This document shows, one piece after another, positions 27,701 through 40,469 of a stretch of DNA of 64,000 bases (its first letter is position 1; each line of letters begins with the position of its first letter). This DNA comes from Tetrahymena thermophila SB210. Its lineage: Eukaryota > Ciliophora > Oligohymenophorea > Hymenostomatida > Tetrahymenidae. Where the stretch lies: the NCBI RefSeq assembly GCF_000189635.1, contig NW_002476418.1:62001-126000 (forward strand), given 5' to 3'. A program made the translations under genes and the position numbers. Below the pieces are notes generated by a model. It was not told the origin of the DNA. It saw only the letters and a list, made by a program, of their open reading frames with translations, and ran no database searches.

Positions 27701-28960
27701 TGACTCACTCTTTGATATTTAAGTAAATATTTTTAATTCAAACCTTTTAATTAAATATTTTTAATTGTATTAATTTTAAAGGTCAAGCGTATTCATGAAT
27801 ACAAGAGATAGTTAATGAATATTCTCTATGTTATTAGAAGATATTTAGACATAAAGAAGACTCCAGCTGAAGAAAGAAGAAAATTATTTGTACCTCGTTC
27901 TATCATGTTTGGTGGAAAGGTATTTTTTATATATTTATTTATGAAATGTTAATTGAAATAATTATAAAAATAGGCTGCACCTGGATATATTACTGCCAAA
28001 AGAATTATCAGATTGGTCAACGCAGTTAGCTAAAAGGTTAATAACGATCAAGAAGTTGGTGATTTACTTAAGGTTGTCTTCTTACCCAATTACAATGTCT
28101 CAAATGCATAAGTTATTATTCCAGCTAGTGAACTCAGTTAACACATTTCAACTGCAGGTTTGGAAGCATCTGGTACTTCCAATATGAAATTCGTAATGAA
28201 TGGATGCTTGATCATTGGTACAATGGATGGTAATTTAAAATTAAGAGAAATTTTACAGAAAAAAAAAATTATTAATCTAAAAAAAGGTGCTAACGTTGAA
28301 ATAGCTGAAGAAGTTGGTGAAGAAAATATGTTTATATTTGGTGCCAGAGTTGAATAAGTAGAAGAATTAAGAAATAAGGTTGTTAATAAAGATTTATTCA
28401 GGAAGTTCAATTTTTTATTTTTAATATTTGAATAAATAGATGAGAAATTCTAATTATAGAGATTATTTTGGTCCTAGATTAACAGAAGTATGTGATGCTA
28501 TTAGCAGCGACTTGTTCGGTTACAAGTACGATTTAGATGCTCTTTTAGACACCATCAGAAACAAAAACGACTACTATATTCTTGGAGCCGATTTCGAATC
28601 ATATTGTGAAGCCTAACAAAGAGTATTTATTTGTTCATTTATATATTGAATAATTTAGCTAAAATTTCAAGTTGCTGATTTAAATTTTATTTTTTAATAA
28701 TTTAAAGGTTGACAATCTTTATAGAAACAAGAGTGAGTGGACCAAAAAGTCAATATTAAATAGTTTAAGATCAGGTAAATTTAGTAGTGATAGAACTATT
28801 AGATAGTATGCAGAAGAAATATGGTATGAAACTTATATTTAAATCTTCAACAAATTAAAAATATTTAACTAAATAAATAAAAAGGGATCTTGAACCTTGT
28901 GAAATTCCTAATCCTTCTAAATCCGAGAAGGAAAGATTTATCCAAAGAAATATAAATTGA
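24762..28960 (+). CDS. Glycogen phosphorylase
   Basis: Fifteen exons join in phase to 884 aa: 24762-24770, 24881-25135, 25285-25500, 25641-25675, 25869-26396, 26728-26992, 27046-27162, 27298-27411, 27468-27722, 27782-27919, 27974-28229, 28287-28378, 28440-28622, 28708-28823, 28885-28960. The enzyme releases glucose-1-phosphate from glycogen in the cytosol using pyridoxal phosphate. Diagnostic motifs are all present: [20 protein letters not shown], the [16 protein letters not shown] segment, [13 protein letters not shown], the TNGVTPRRW segment, [10 protein letters not shown], and the PLP-lysine region [14 protein letters not shown]. The start exon is only nine bases (Met-Ser-Ala). The N-terminal [12 protein letters not shown] places Ser after basic residues where animal enzymes have the regulatory Ser14; phosphorylation there is inference. 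Length and order agree with the family (about 840 aa). Confidence 0.95.
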
Positions 28961-29886
28961 TTAATTGATAAATGATTAAAATAAACAGAATAAAGTTTAA
29001 TTTTTATAAAAAAATATTGGCAATATACTATTAAATAATAAATAAACTTTTATACTTTTTCTCGTAAATTACTTACATATTTTATAATATATATTGCTCA
29101 TATAGATCGATCATTAATTTTGATTCTCAAAAATTAATTACCTATGAAATCAATTTTATTTCTATTTTTTTAATAAATTTACTTTATTTTATAATTTTTA
29201 AATGACGCTATAGGTTACTTAATATAAATTCAATAGTTAATTCTTATTATATCTTTATTAAGTAATCATTTATTTCAAGATTAATTTGTATTTAATAAAT
29301 ATTTTATTTTCATTTAATTTTTATAGCTGGCTTTTATTGTTGATAAAGATCCTATCATTCAATCAAGTTGTTCATTTTAAAACAAAAGTTGGAAAAAAAA
29401 AACTTGAAATATAAACTAATTTAAAATACAGACTTTTAATATTTGTTTTTAAAAATAAAAGAAAAAATCACTGACTTAGAATATTTTTTCAATTAATTTG
29501 TGATTGTAAGTAAGTAAGTAAATACATACATAATCAACCATACTTTAATTAAATTTTTATTTTTTTAAAACCTATTAATAAGTTATTTTAATAATAGCTA
29601 TTATATTAGTGTAAATTGATTTAAATAGATTCTAATATATTGATTGATTGATTGATTGAAGATAACTCAAAAAATTAAATTCTAAATTATGTTTAAAAAA
29701 AATTTTTATACATTTTTAATAGAATACACATACATCAATCTACACACATAAATTGTTTTAAAACATGTTTAAATTTGAATTATTTTTGTTTAAGGAGTAT
29801 TTGCATTTAAAGTTAAAATCTTCAAAGTAAATAACTTCTTAGACAAATGAAGTATTAACACAGACATTCTCCAAATTATTATTTGC
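28961..29886 (+). other. Convergent intergenic region with (TTGA)n run
   Basis: About 930 bp between the 3' ends of glycogen phosphorylase and NudC. It contains a simple repeat of TTGA at about 29639-29659. No gene seen. Confidence 0.6.
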
Positions 29887-31146
29887 TCATTACATAGGAG
29901 GTAAGTTCATTCCACCTCCTCCAATATTAAACTTGCTGGGATCAAATGGCTATCCTTTAAATGGAGAACCTTCTGCATTCCAGGCTTTCTTTAATGCTTC
30001 TAATTACTACTCTTCTTCTGTTGATGGTAATCCCATTTGTTTTCTTTATTACTCATACATAATTTTTCTCAAAGCACCCTTTTAATTATTTATTATATTA
30101 TAATATTTTAAAAATAGATTATTTAAATTGATTGAAGTTATTATTTTACTTAAGTCTCTGTATCAAAGGATTCCAAAGGCTTTGAATTTTCTACTTTTGT
30201 TGCATCTATTTCTTAGTCTCCTTTGATAATTGTTTTCCAAATAGTTTCAATACCCTTTTCCATAGTAATTTAAAGAAGGTCCCCATCTATGTTCCACAAA
30301 GAATCTTCAACCTTGATTTTTTCATATAATTCGCCATCAATTAAAACAGTATTTTCAGGTTTCAAAGTGACTTTGAGATGATTAACTTTAAACTCTACAT
30401 TTAACTTTATTTAAATAATTTATTTTGCTACTTTGTATTTATTATTAATTAACAAAAAATATATGCAATTACTTCTTTCGATTTAACTTTTCTAGGCAAT
30501 CTTAATTCTACAGTGATATCATTAATACTTTATGACCATTTATACTTCTCAGTTTCTCCACCATTGTAAGTAGAAATATTGCTTGAAGGTTTTTGATTTG
30601 TTTCCTTTTGGTTTTATATTTGCTTTTCTTGGTTTTCTGTTTAAACTTTAGCAGTTTGAGATGTATTAACTTCCTTCTTTTATGATGTTTGGTTTTCTGA
30701 TGGTTTTTCAACCTATGGTGAAACTGCTTATTCACCAATCTTAGACTCCTATTCTTTTTTCTTTTTATATTCTTCAATTTTCTTGGCATATTGTTCTGGG
30801 TCTTTAGGAGGGAATCTTTTGTAGTGCTCGTTTTAATACTAGTCAAAGATTTTATTAACCTAATAGCAATAAAATAAATTAAAGCAACTATTAGATTTCT
30901 TAAAATTGTTTACTAATTGCTTGGATTGACCTGGAATAAATCCCATTTTATCACCTGGATCAGCTGTATTGTTTTAATAGTTCAATTTATACTCTAGATA
31001 TTCAATAAAATAAAATATTTACCTTCGTAGAAGAAATCAGTTCTTCTAAAAAGGAAATTGAACATAGAGTGGAGGACTCCTTCAATTCCACCTGTTTCTT
31101 TGCAAATAGTGAAATAATAATCGTCGAATCTTAAAAAGTTTTCCAT
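29887..31146 (-). CDS. NudC-family nuclear migration / Hsp90 co-chaperone protein
   Basis: Five exons join in phase: 31146-31023, 30963-30914, 30859-30473, 30404-30150, 30051-29887; 326 aa. Residues 1-41 match the NudC N-terminal helix region (FLRFDDYY...FNFLFRRTDFFYE). A Lys/Gln/Glu-rich charged linker follows. The CS domain starts at YKWSQSINDITVELRLP and continues with HLKVTLKP, LIDGELYEKIKVEDSLWNID and ETIWKTII. The C-terminal signature QQRKQMGLPSTEEEQQLEAL is typical of NudC. NudC proteins work with Hsp90 and dynein regulators (LIS1) on protein stability and nuclear movement. The intron at 30860-30913 is 54 nt with no in-frame TGA; removing it restores the usual helix (QLVNKIFDQY). The start is the first ATG and fits the family N-terminus. 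Confidence 0.92.
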
Positions 31147-31978
31147 GATTGCTTTCTTAAAAATTTTTTTAGCTTAAATTAATAATTAAATTTTGATGAG
31201 TTTTTAAATATTTTGAAAATTTATTTATTTTAATTTGATTAATTAATTAATTTGCGTAGATTTAATAAAATAAATTGAAATTTTCTTGCTTCTAAAAGAT
31301 TCCTGAAAACTTAAAATTAATTGCTTAGTTAATATATGTGTATAAATATCATTCATATACACTCAAAAGCCTTCATACTTTTTATTGATAAATAAATGAA
31401 TGATAAATGACAATATTCTATTTTTTATGTTTGATAAAATTTAAATTATTATTTTAATCACATAACAATTTGCGAATTTCTTCTTTGTTTTCTTTTATTT
31501 AAAATAATTTATTAGGTAAATAAATAGTTTTCAAAATTTAAATAAACTCTTATCATTTTTAGCTATTTTTAAAACTCTTTTCTTTTTTTTAAAAAGTATA
31601 AGACAACATTATTTTTCAACAAAGAAAAAATGAATCACCTATTTAATATTTTAGCATTTATTTGAAATAAATTTAATCCAACTAAAGATTACTTTATCAA
31701 AATAATTGCTTAATTAACAAAAATTGTGTTTGTTTTTCATTTATTCTAATAAATTCTAATTTAAAAAAAGAATAATTTTTCAAAAAAATAAATAAAAAAT
31801 TTGATTTTAAAATAGGATAAAAAATTAAAAATAAAATGAATGCAAAACACATAATTAGTAAATGAAAAAATTATTTGTAATAATTTTTATAAATCTTTAT
31901 TTTATTTATTATATAACTTTAATAAGTTAAAATAAATCTAAGTGATAAAAAAGACAAAATTATAAATTTAAAAATATT
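31147..31978 (-). other. Intergenic, AT-rich
   Basis: About 830 bp between the NudC start and the 3' end of the minus-strand channel gene. Poly-A/T tracts only; no gene seen. Confidence 0.6.
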
Positions 31979-34900
31979 TCATTCAACCTACTTTTTTTCA
32001 ACTTTATCTTTCTTTTTATCATAAAATGTCAAGTGTTTTGTTTTTTTCCTCAAACGCTTATTATACTTATTTAATATGTTTACTAAATTTCCTTATGGGA
32101 AATAGACCATCCAATTTTTATAAAGATCAAAATCAAAAATGAAGAGCTTCTAATTCTTCTCTTCTTCTAAGATTTACATCATACTCATCGGCTTTTAGAG
32201 AATAGAAGTTTTTCTCTTTTGTGCTGATCTAAAATGATTTTCATAATCAGATTTTTTATCTCTTTTTTTAGAATTAGCCAACCTTGATGTGTTTTATAAT
32301 TGTTAAATTCCTTACTTTTAAATTGAATTGCTAGGCGTCAAACTGAAGTCTTATGTTATTCTTTATTTAGATTTTACTTATTAAGAATCATCATTTTGGT
32401 TATAATAAGTATTGTTATTCATAATAGCATTTTAATATAAGAAACTATGTCTTTTAGAAAAGTTTTCTGCATCTTGGTTATTGTTCTTTTTATTAAAATC
32501 TATCACTTAAATACTATTTCTATGCTTTTTATTTTTAGTCTTAAATATGCTCCCTCTCTTATTTACTTGATCTTAATATTTATTCATAATTTCTAGTTAT
32601 ATAAGATTAATTGGTGGCGCTTATTAAGCTCCGATATCTTTAAGTGAAGTAATTTCTTGAGATTTTTATTTCTTTAGAGAGTTTTAATTAAGTTAAATAA
32701 TTTTGTTGCTTTAAAAATACCTTGAATTTTTAACTTTTTATGCTGTAACAGCTGATTGCTCATTTTCTTCTTCAGAAGATTACTAAGAAGATAAAATTTA
32801 AAAAGTTGAAAACATGCGTATAGAGTTTTCAGATTCATACTCGTCAGAATCATTTGAGGGAAAATTGTTTTTTTTTTGGATAAATGTGTTAATCTTTAGT
32901 GCCTTTTTTTCTTCAAACATATATTTGCTTACTGACTGCTGAACAGCTATTCTAATCATATAAGAATTTTAATTGATTTGCTTTCTAACATATTTTAATC
33001 TAGACTGACAAAAATTCTGCTAAAATTTAGCAACAAATACGCTTGATTACCTATCCATATGAACGAGATTACACTCAGTAGTCTGATGTGTGTATTAATG
33101 GCAAAAAGTGCATTTTACTTAAACAATATTGTATTACATATAAAACTGCTACTTATCTCTTATGTAGCAAAATTTTTCGTAATCTTTTTCTCTCTTTTGT
33201 ATGATTTCAAGAAATTTTTCTCTATCGAGTTTGATTACTTTGGTGAAATCAACCGATTTAACACTATATTCAAATTACAGTCCTGTAAAAAAATTAATTT
33301 ATCCAATTACATCTCCTTCTTTGAGAAATTAAATAGGTTAAGTTTATTTATCGATTGTCTAACATATTTACAAAGAACCTTATAAAATCAATATCAAGCT
33401 TAAATTATTCGCTTGCTTATCTGTAAATACAATCTAATTAGGAGAATAAAATTCTTCATTGAATTCTAAACTTAAATCTTGTATTGTCTCTTTGCTGAAA
33501 TTTTTGTTTAAGAAATTAAACTTTTCTAGTGCAGATTTGGTCTGCTCTAGTTTAAGCAGTCTTTGTAGATGAGGAGATATTTTGCTAATAACTTCCTACT
33601 TTTGTTCCTGATCCTTCTTGAGATTATGTAAATACTAATATTCCAAATCAAGATTTACTCTTCCCTGTAGCCCTTTAGAAATTTTATTCTAGCGCATAAA
33701 ATCATTAAGAATATTTAAATCCTTTCTTTTCTCTTCATCTCTTTAATTCAGCTAAGAGAGTATGATCCCTGTCGTGTTAAGCATATAACCAAAAATGATA
33801 GCTGTAAAAAGCATTATAAAAGATGTGTAAAACATTTATGCAGTCGTTTTAGCCTCATTTGATCCTGTAATCATTAACGTGAGAGACCAATACATAGATT
33901 ATAAGTATAGCTTCCACCAGATTCCATCAGAGCCTATACTTTCATCATACCATGTAGTCTCTTCTTTCAAAAGATGTAATTCAATTTAGCCTATCAAATA
34001 CCAGACGCAAGCAACTGTGTGACTCAAAGCAGATATCTTAAATATCAAATTGAGCAATTAAATGATATAGTAGTTCTTCACCGACATACACAACTATTTT
34101 TGCATATTATTTGTGTCTTTTAGCACATTTTTAAGCTTCAAAAATGATAATACTTAAAGACACTTTTATATATAAGCTTTTTCAAAAGTATACGTAGAAA
34201 GAAAAATGGAAGCAAGTGGAATCATATCATAGATAGCTCTATTTTTAATATATTAAGAGATGATCTTTTCTCGATCACTGATTAGATTAGTTTTCTTATA
34301 AATTTGTGTGTTTAATTGAACTAGTATGTCTAAAATCCAAGTTGTAATAATAAAGTGAGCAATCATCTTTTCGTAAGTCAAATAGCCTTAGTAAATTATG
34401 ATAATAGAAAGCAAGAAGAAAAATAGATAATTAAATGAGCAAAAGAAAACCAATGAAAGCATGTTGAACAGACTATTTGGGACTATGATAAAGCAAGATC
34501 TATTCTAGAAAAACCTTTTGAAAACTTAAAAGCAAGATAGAAAATTTATGAAGCACCTGATTAAGAATACAACTTTGTCTTTGTTCTTAGGCTGAATGTA
34601 ATCTCCATTATCATTAATTGCCTTTCTTATTTGTTAGTGCTTTTCGTTGTTTAAAAATTTAATTCTACCAGTGGAAGTAAAATTTTAAAAAAAGTATGTC
34701 ATTTTTTAATGAATTTGCTTCAGCAGTACAAAATTTATAAGTTTTTTTTCTTCAGTCTAGCTTCCTCGTAAACCCAGCACCATCTTTAAATTTTGTTTAG
34801 ATCTTTAAAGATGCTTTTTGTTATTTTCTGAAAGGAAAATAGATTTTAAATGATTAGAAGATCGCGTCCTTAAAGATCTTTAGGCCGTATTTTGTACTTA

Positions 34901-35233
34901 AGAAACAGTAGGGATTTCTTTATCAGATTCATTAATCGAATCTTAAAACTCGTTTTTTTCAACCCCCAACGTTTTGAATTTTTCAGACTAAATATTCGTC
35001 CTACTCAATTATGAAGTCTAAATAATTTAATTTAATGATGGTGAACCTTAGCTCAGCAATTCGTTTCCATTATCAATTAAACTGTTGATCTCATCTCTTC
35101 TTGTTTAAGAGTTTAATTATAACCCATTCAAGTTAAATGTGACATCATTCTGCTTGCTTTCTTCAAAATTTTAATCTTAAAAAAGTTTTTTTTTTTCTTT
35201 TTTGAAGCTAGAACGATGATTCTACAAATCCAT
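31979..35233 (-). CDS. Six-helix channel-like protein with CNBD-like domain and non-canonical pore (TGSN)
   Basis: This is one intronless frame of 1084 codons, ATG 35233 to TGA 31979-31981. The first ~250 residues are hydrophilic. Six hydrophobic segments follow (S1 near 262-285). S4 is weakly charged (FLKLKNVLKD). The pore segment reads SLTLMITGSNEAKTT with Gly457 at codon 33863-33865, where K+ channels have TTVGYGD. S6 is FIMLFTAIIFGYMLN. A C-linker and a cyclic-nucleotide-binding-like fold come next (LKEGDVIGQINFFTG), but the phosphate-binding Arg of the usual R-T/S-A triplet is not seen. A Cys-rich stretch (CTFCHQYTH...C) and a long low-complexity tail complete the protein. The family (EAG/HCN/CNG-type) sits in plasma or ciliary membranes. 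Ion selectivity and ligand response cannot be read from sequence. It is paralogous to the divergent gene at 37293. Confidence 0.87.
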
Positions 35234-37292
35234 TTATTTCCTTCGCCAACCAAAAACAAATCAATATCAAAATCAACCTTTTTAATTAAACTCGATAGCA
35301 GTAATAGTTAACGCTATTTTATAATAAAATTAGAAATTAATTAAGAAATTAGTTTTTTTTAAGCAAATTATATATTATTAATTGCCAAGATTTTGCTATC
35401 GAAAATTAAATATTCTTTAAAACTTTTGAGCTGGTTCAATTTAATATATGGATTTGGTTTACCAAAAATATATTTAAACTTATATTCAGAAAAATAGATG
35501 AATAATGATTATTAATATTCAATTCTTTTATGTTAAAAACCTGATTTGAGAAAAAGTAAAATTTTTATTTATTTACTTATTGAAATTTCATTTTCAAGTT
35601 TTCAGATATTCAAAATAAGCTTTGAAATTAATGAATTTTTAGCAATAAATAAATGAATTCCTTTGAATTTAAAATGAATTAAATGTATTTTCTTTTTTTT
35701 GATATTTACATTTGAATTCTACCATGTTTTTAACAAAAACTGCATGAAAATAATATTAAATAAATAAATAACTTTAATAATAAATAAGCAAGTGCGAATG
35801 CTGATTTAAAGTAAAAATTGTAATAAATAAAGGTTTACTGATTAGAAATAAGAAATATTATTTATTTTTTCTTTTTGTTAAATAAAAATTCTATAAGTTA
35901 TAAAGCAAATCAAATAAATATTAGGAAATACTGAGTATTTATAATACAAATATTATCAAATAAATGTATTTAGGTATCGATTAAATGAAAAAAAATACTG
36001 CCTATATTGTGTTTCTTTTTCATATTTTTGGTTTTAATTTGTAATAATTTAATTGCTCAAAAATAATTTGTATTTACTAGTACAAATTTAGCATTTTCTG
36101 CCAGTGAATGTTTGTTTTTTTTCTTGTTTCTTCATTATTCAAATAAGCATAAAGTGATTCTACAATATTATTTATTATTTTAGAAAAACTATTGTTAGAT
36201 GAGCTTTAACAATTAGTATTTTTATTAAAGCTTAATAGATTAATTCATGATGAATTTTATTAAAAATAATTCAATTTATAACATTTTTACTAAAACATGA
36301 TATTTAATTAATAATAATTTTATTATGCTAATATCAAGAAATAGACAGCAAAATACAAGCAAAAAATAGGTAAAAATTATATTTTTTACTAGTTAATCAT
36401 ACTATTATATTTAAATATTCCTAATTACACTAAAAAAAATTTTAAAAAATCAATTAATATCCTTCAAATTAAACACCTATTCAAGAAATAAATACTATCA
36501 TAAATTTCTTCATTTTTATTAAAGTTAGCAAACAATTTTTTATTTTTTTTACTCTAAATTTGAAAAGTATTTTCAGGTAAGAATAAATATTTTTAACCAT
36601 AATATTTATCATCGGTGGTTTTTTTTCAATATCAATATATATTATATTTTTAGCTTAATCTACCTCTTTTATTTCTATTAGTTTTTATATATTAAATAAA
36701 TGTTTGTGTTTATTTTACAATTACTTTTTGTTAAAAGTTAAAATGACAAACACTTCTTTTTTAAACTTTAAAAGTTTGTATTTTTTGCTATAAAATTTTT
36801 AAAACATACTTCCAAAGCTTTAGTGGAAACTATTTTTGATAAATTTAAAGTTACAAATTATTTTATTTTTTGATTTTTTTATGAACTATTTTTTTAGGCA
36901 ATGATTTTTAGAATTTTTCTACTTTTAATTGTAATAGATCTGGAAAAATTGAAAACTAACTAAAATCATATTTTGTTAATATAAATTTTATTTTAAAAAA
37001 TAAATTTACTTTTTAAAAATGATCAAACAAATATTTATTTAAACATAAGGAATATTATTAAATATAATTTTTTATTGTTTTTAATATTTAATTCACATTT
37101 AATAAAGTGGTAGATTTTTAATTTTTGTGAATTCCATTACTTATTTCTATTTAGATTGATTATTTATTGTCAAATTCTTTAAATAACTTAAAAATAATAC
37201 ATTATTTTAAAGTTAATCTTGTTTGCAATATAGTTATTATTTATTAAATTAAAAATTGAAAAGTAATTGCTGCTTTAATTAAATTTAGAATA
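35234..37292 (+). promoter_or_regulatory. Divergent intergenic region between two channel paralogues
   Basis: About 2.06 kb separates the start codons of the two head-to-head channel genes, so promoters of both must lie here. It is A/T-tract-rich with no conserved frame. I can point to no specific motif. Confidence 0.5.
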
Positions 37293-40200
37293 ATGATTCA
37301 AAGATAATCAGTAGAGTAAATGCTAGGCCCTTAAGCTAATTTTCAAAAGGTTGAGTTAGTGTTTAGCAATGATGACTTAGGAATAAAATTTCAAAGCGAT
37401 TTAAATTAGTTAGAAGGAAAAGACTAAGACTATTTGAACAGCCAAATTCATTAAGATAAGTTTAAAGCAACTCAGATATAGCTTGATAATACCACTTTTT
37501 TTAATAAAACAATGGAATAATCAATAGCAAATCTATAACTATAAAAGCTTATGACAAATAACCTATTCAACAATTCAGACACTGATTAATTAAAGTCTTT
37601 AACTTAAAGAGCTCAAAATAATGATGAATAAACATCGAGTAATATTTTATATAATCTAGAATAAAAAAAGCACTCTATGACATAGAGCTTGATTAGAAAT
37701 AAAGAAAAAGAACAAACTTAAATACCAAAATAGTAACACGATGAATATATATAAAGCCCAATAATTAATAAATAAAAACAAAACAATTAATTTTCTTGTG
37801 AGAAGCAGAAAATGAAAGCAAGGAATGATGAAATCTTAAAAAAAAATTTTATGATGAACTCAAAAAAGAACATAATGTATTTCTTATAAAAACTAACACC
37901 TTTTGGGAGAAATAGGTATTTCAAAAGCAAAAGAATTGTAAAAATAATAGGGGATAAGAGCTATGTTATTTAGAAAAACGCTTTTACTGAAGGAGAACAC
38001 AGCATTAAAAGCTTATTTTGTAGAACTGTTGCAAAAATAATCTAATTACTGAATAGTAGAAGTTTGCTTATTAATCCTATAAATTAGTTCTATTTAGCTA
38101 TTTTGTCTGTATTTTCTTGCTTTAATGTAGTATTTTACATTATACTTTCTATTTATCTTGTTTTTATATAAAGTCAAGAATTAGAAATAAATTATTAAAG
38201 ATCAGTCTGCATTCTTTGGTTATTAGAAATTATTCTTCATCTCAATACTTAAATTTTCGACTCTTCAAAATTAATTACAAATAGAATTTAAATCTTTAGC
38301 ATTTATATAAAGAAAAGGGCAATCTTTGACTTTATACCTTTAATAATTCTACTTAATTCTGGAAGTTCTTTAGAAGGATAAAAAATATATTTGATTTTCA
38401 GCTTCATCAAGCTTAAAAACACCTTAAGTGATCTTGAATCAATTTAAAAAACCTTAAAAATTTTTTTTTAGAAATAACATATTTTGATGCTATTCGAGTT
38501 AATTTTTAATATATTCATTTTCTCTCATTTAATTGCATGCTTTTGGTATTTAATTGGTTAAATCGAAATAAATCTACTGAATTTAAATAAAACATGGTAT
38601 AGCCATTTAGATTCTGATGATTTAACATGGTGGAATATCTATTTAGATTCTTTTAATTGGTCTATCACGGTTCTTGTCACTGGACAAAATACAGTTTCCT
38701 CTCCTCTTTAAAGATTATTTGCAAATTTCATTATGATGTTTGCTGTACTATTTTTTGGATATATTTTAAACTAAATTCACGAGATAATAAATTTATACCA
38801 ATAGGATAGTAAGCAATTGAGTGAATGTAATACTAAAATAAATAACTACATGAATAAAATTAAAACTTCAAGTCTTATATAAATGAAAGCAAACATTTAA
38901 TTAGAAAATTTTCATCAGTACTTCCAAAACAAAAATAGCGAAGAAGCTCAAAGTATTCTTAAATAAATATCTCCAGAAACATACAAAACGATTAAAATAG
39001 AGTATTTGTAAAATATACTTAAAAAAATAGATTTCCTAAATCAAAATTTTTCAAAGCAAACCTTGTTTGAGCTTGCAGAAACAATACAAGAAGATTTTTA
39101 TGGAATGGGTTAAACAATAATTAGCCAAAGAGAATAAAGTTAGGCAAGTTTAATTTACGTTGTAGAAGGAGAATTGTAAGTGTTTTAACATTTTTAAAAG
39201 AATGAATAGAATTAAATCCCAATTTAAATTTTAAAGAATGGAGATTTGTTTGGCAAATATAACTTTTTCTCAGGCTAAATAGGTTAAATTTCAGTAAAAA
39301 CAAAAATACCAACTAAGATCATTAAAATAAATAGAGATAAATTTATAGAAATAGTAAAAAATAAGGAAGGTGATTATGAAGTCTTTTGTGATTTAAAAGA
39401 TAGAATTACACTAAGCGAAAATTATGAACTGATAGGAGAGAACTGTATTTTTTGCTAAAGTAACTTCCACTTACAAATTGAATGTCCAGTAATCCATCTT
39501 CCTAAAAAACTGATTTACTATACAAGTAAATTCGCTTAAAATGTTGAGCAATCAAGGTAAACTCAAGAAAGAAAAAAGAATAAACAAAATCCTTTATATT
39601 CCTTCAAATAAAATAAAATGATTGCAAAGAAATTCATAAGGAATTTTAGGATTCAGCTAAAAGAAAATAATGATATGAAAAGGAACATTAATTTGTGTTT
39701 ACTTTACAATTTATCTTCTGAAGATATCTCTTCAGAAGAAAATGATAATATGAGTGCAAGTGCAAAAGAAAGTTCTTTTTAAGAGGAATCAAAAGATGAT
39801 AACTAGAAATTGCAACAACGATTAAGTTCTAAAAGAATAAGCTCTAATGTATAAGAAAATGCAAATCATAAAACTTAAAATATTATCCCAACTTCACAGC
39901 AGTAAATGGACACAATGATCATAGATTCTTTATTAAATAATGTTGAAGAATTTAAAATAATTTCCTAAAAATCAGCACAAACAATTCAGTATAGTAGCAA
40001 GTATCAACTAGGAACTCAATCATAAAAAAACAGATTATCAACATCTTAATTTCTGATAGAAGATGAAATTAGCAATAAAAAAAATACTAACGTCCTACTA
40101 CCAAATTCAACTTCTTTCTTCAATAACCTTGATCCTGAGTTTAAATCAGAAGCACCGTTAACAACGAGTTTAGGAACTAAATATACCAAGTAATAGACCT

Positions 40201-40469
40201 CAATTGCAGAATTCAGTAATGGTAGAACCAAAAGTTTAGATAGGAACGAAAATGAAAAGGCCTAACAATATGATTTAGATTTAAATTCTATAAGCAAATA
40301 CTTAAAGGCTAAAAAATCAGTCTTTTTCAGCCAGCAAGATAATAACAGTGATTTTGATAAGTTAAGAAATTATAATTTTTATTTCCCTTCTGGAAATTCT
40401 TAGAATATTTTTAAAAGATACTAAAGATACTAAAAAAAATTATATTATTAACATAGATATAAATTATGA
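37293..40469 (+). CDS. Six-helix channel-like protein with CNBD-like domain and non-canonical pore (TGQN)
   Basis: One intronless frame of 1058 codons runs from ATG 37293 to TGA 40467-40469. It has the same layout as the minus-strand channel: long polar N-terminus (about 240 aa), six hydrophobic segments, weakly charged S4 (FSFIKLKNTLSD), pore segment SITVLVTGQNTVSS with Gly464 at 38682-38684, S6 FIMMFAVLFFGYILN, and a CNBD-like fold (LKNGDLFGKYNFFSG) again lacking the phosphate-binding Arg. A Cys pair (ENCIFCQSNFHL) follows the CNBD as in the paralogue. The tail is rich in Ser, Asn and Gln. The paired motifs WWNIYLDSFNW here and WWKLYLQSMYW there show common descent. Function as a channel is inferred from fold; conduction is uncertain because the selectivity filter is altered. 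Confidence 0.87.

Noticed and set aside
28138-28410. Minus-strand frame opposite glycogen phosphorylase
   Set aside because: It is antisense to the conserved PLP-site exon and shows no motif of its own.
30508-30846. Lys-rich minus-strand frame within the NudC gene
   Set aside because: It is another frame of NudC exon 3; the NudC frame has the conserved CS domain and clean splicing.
35150-35233. Frameshift at the poly-A run near the start of the minus-strand channel
   Set aside because: A first reading suggested a shift, but a base-by-base recount put ATG 35233, the poly-A run and the rest of the gene in one frame.
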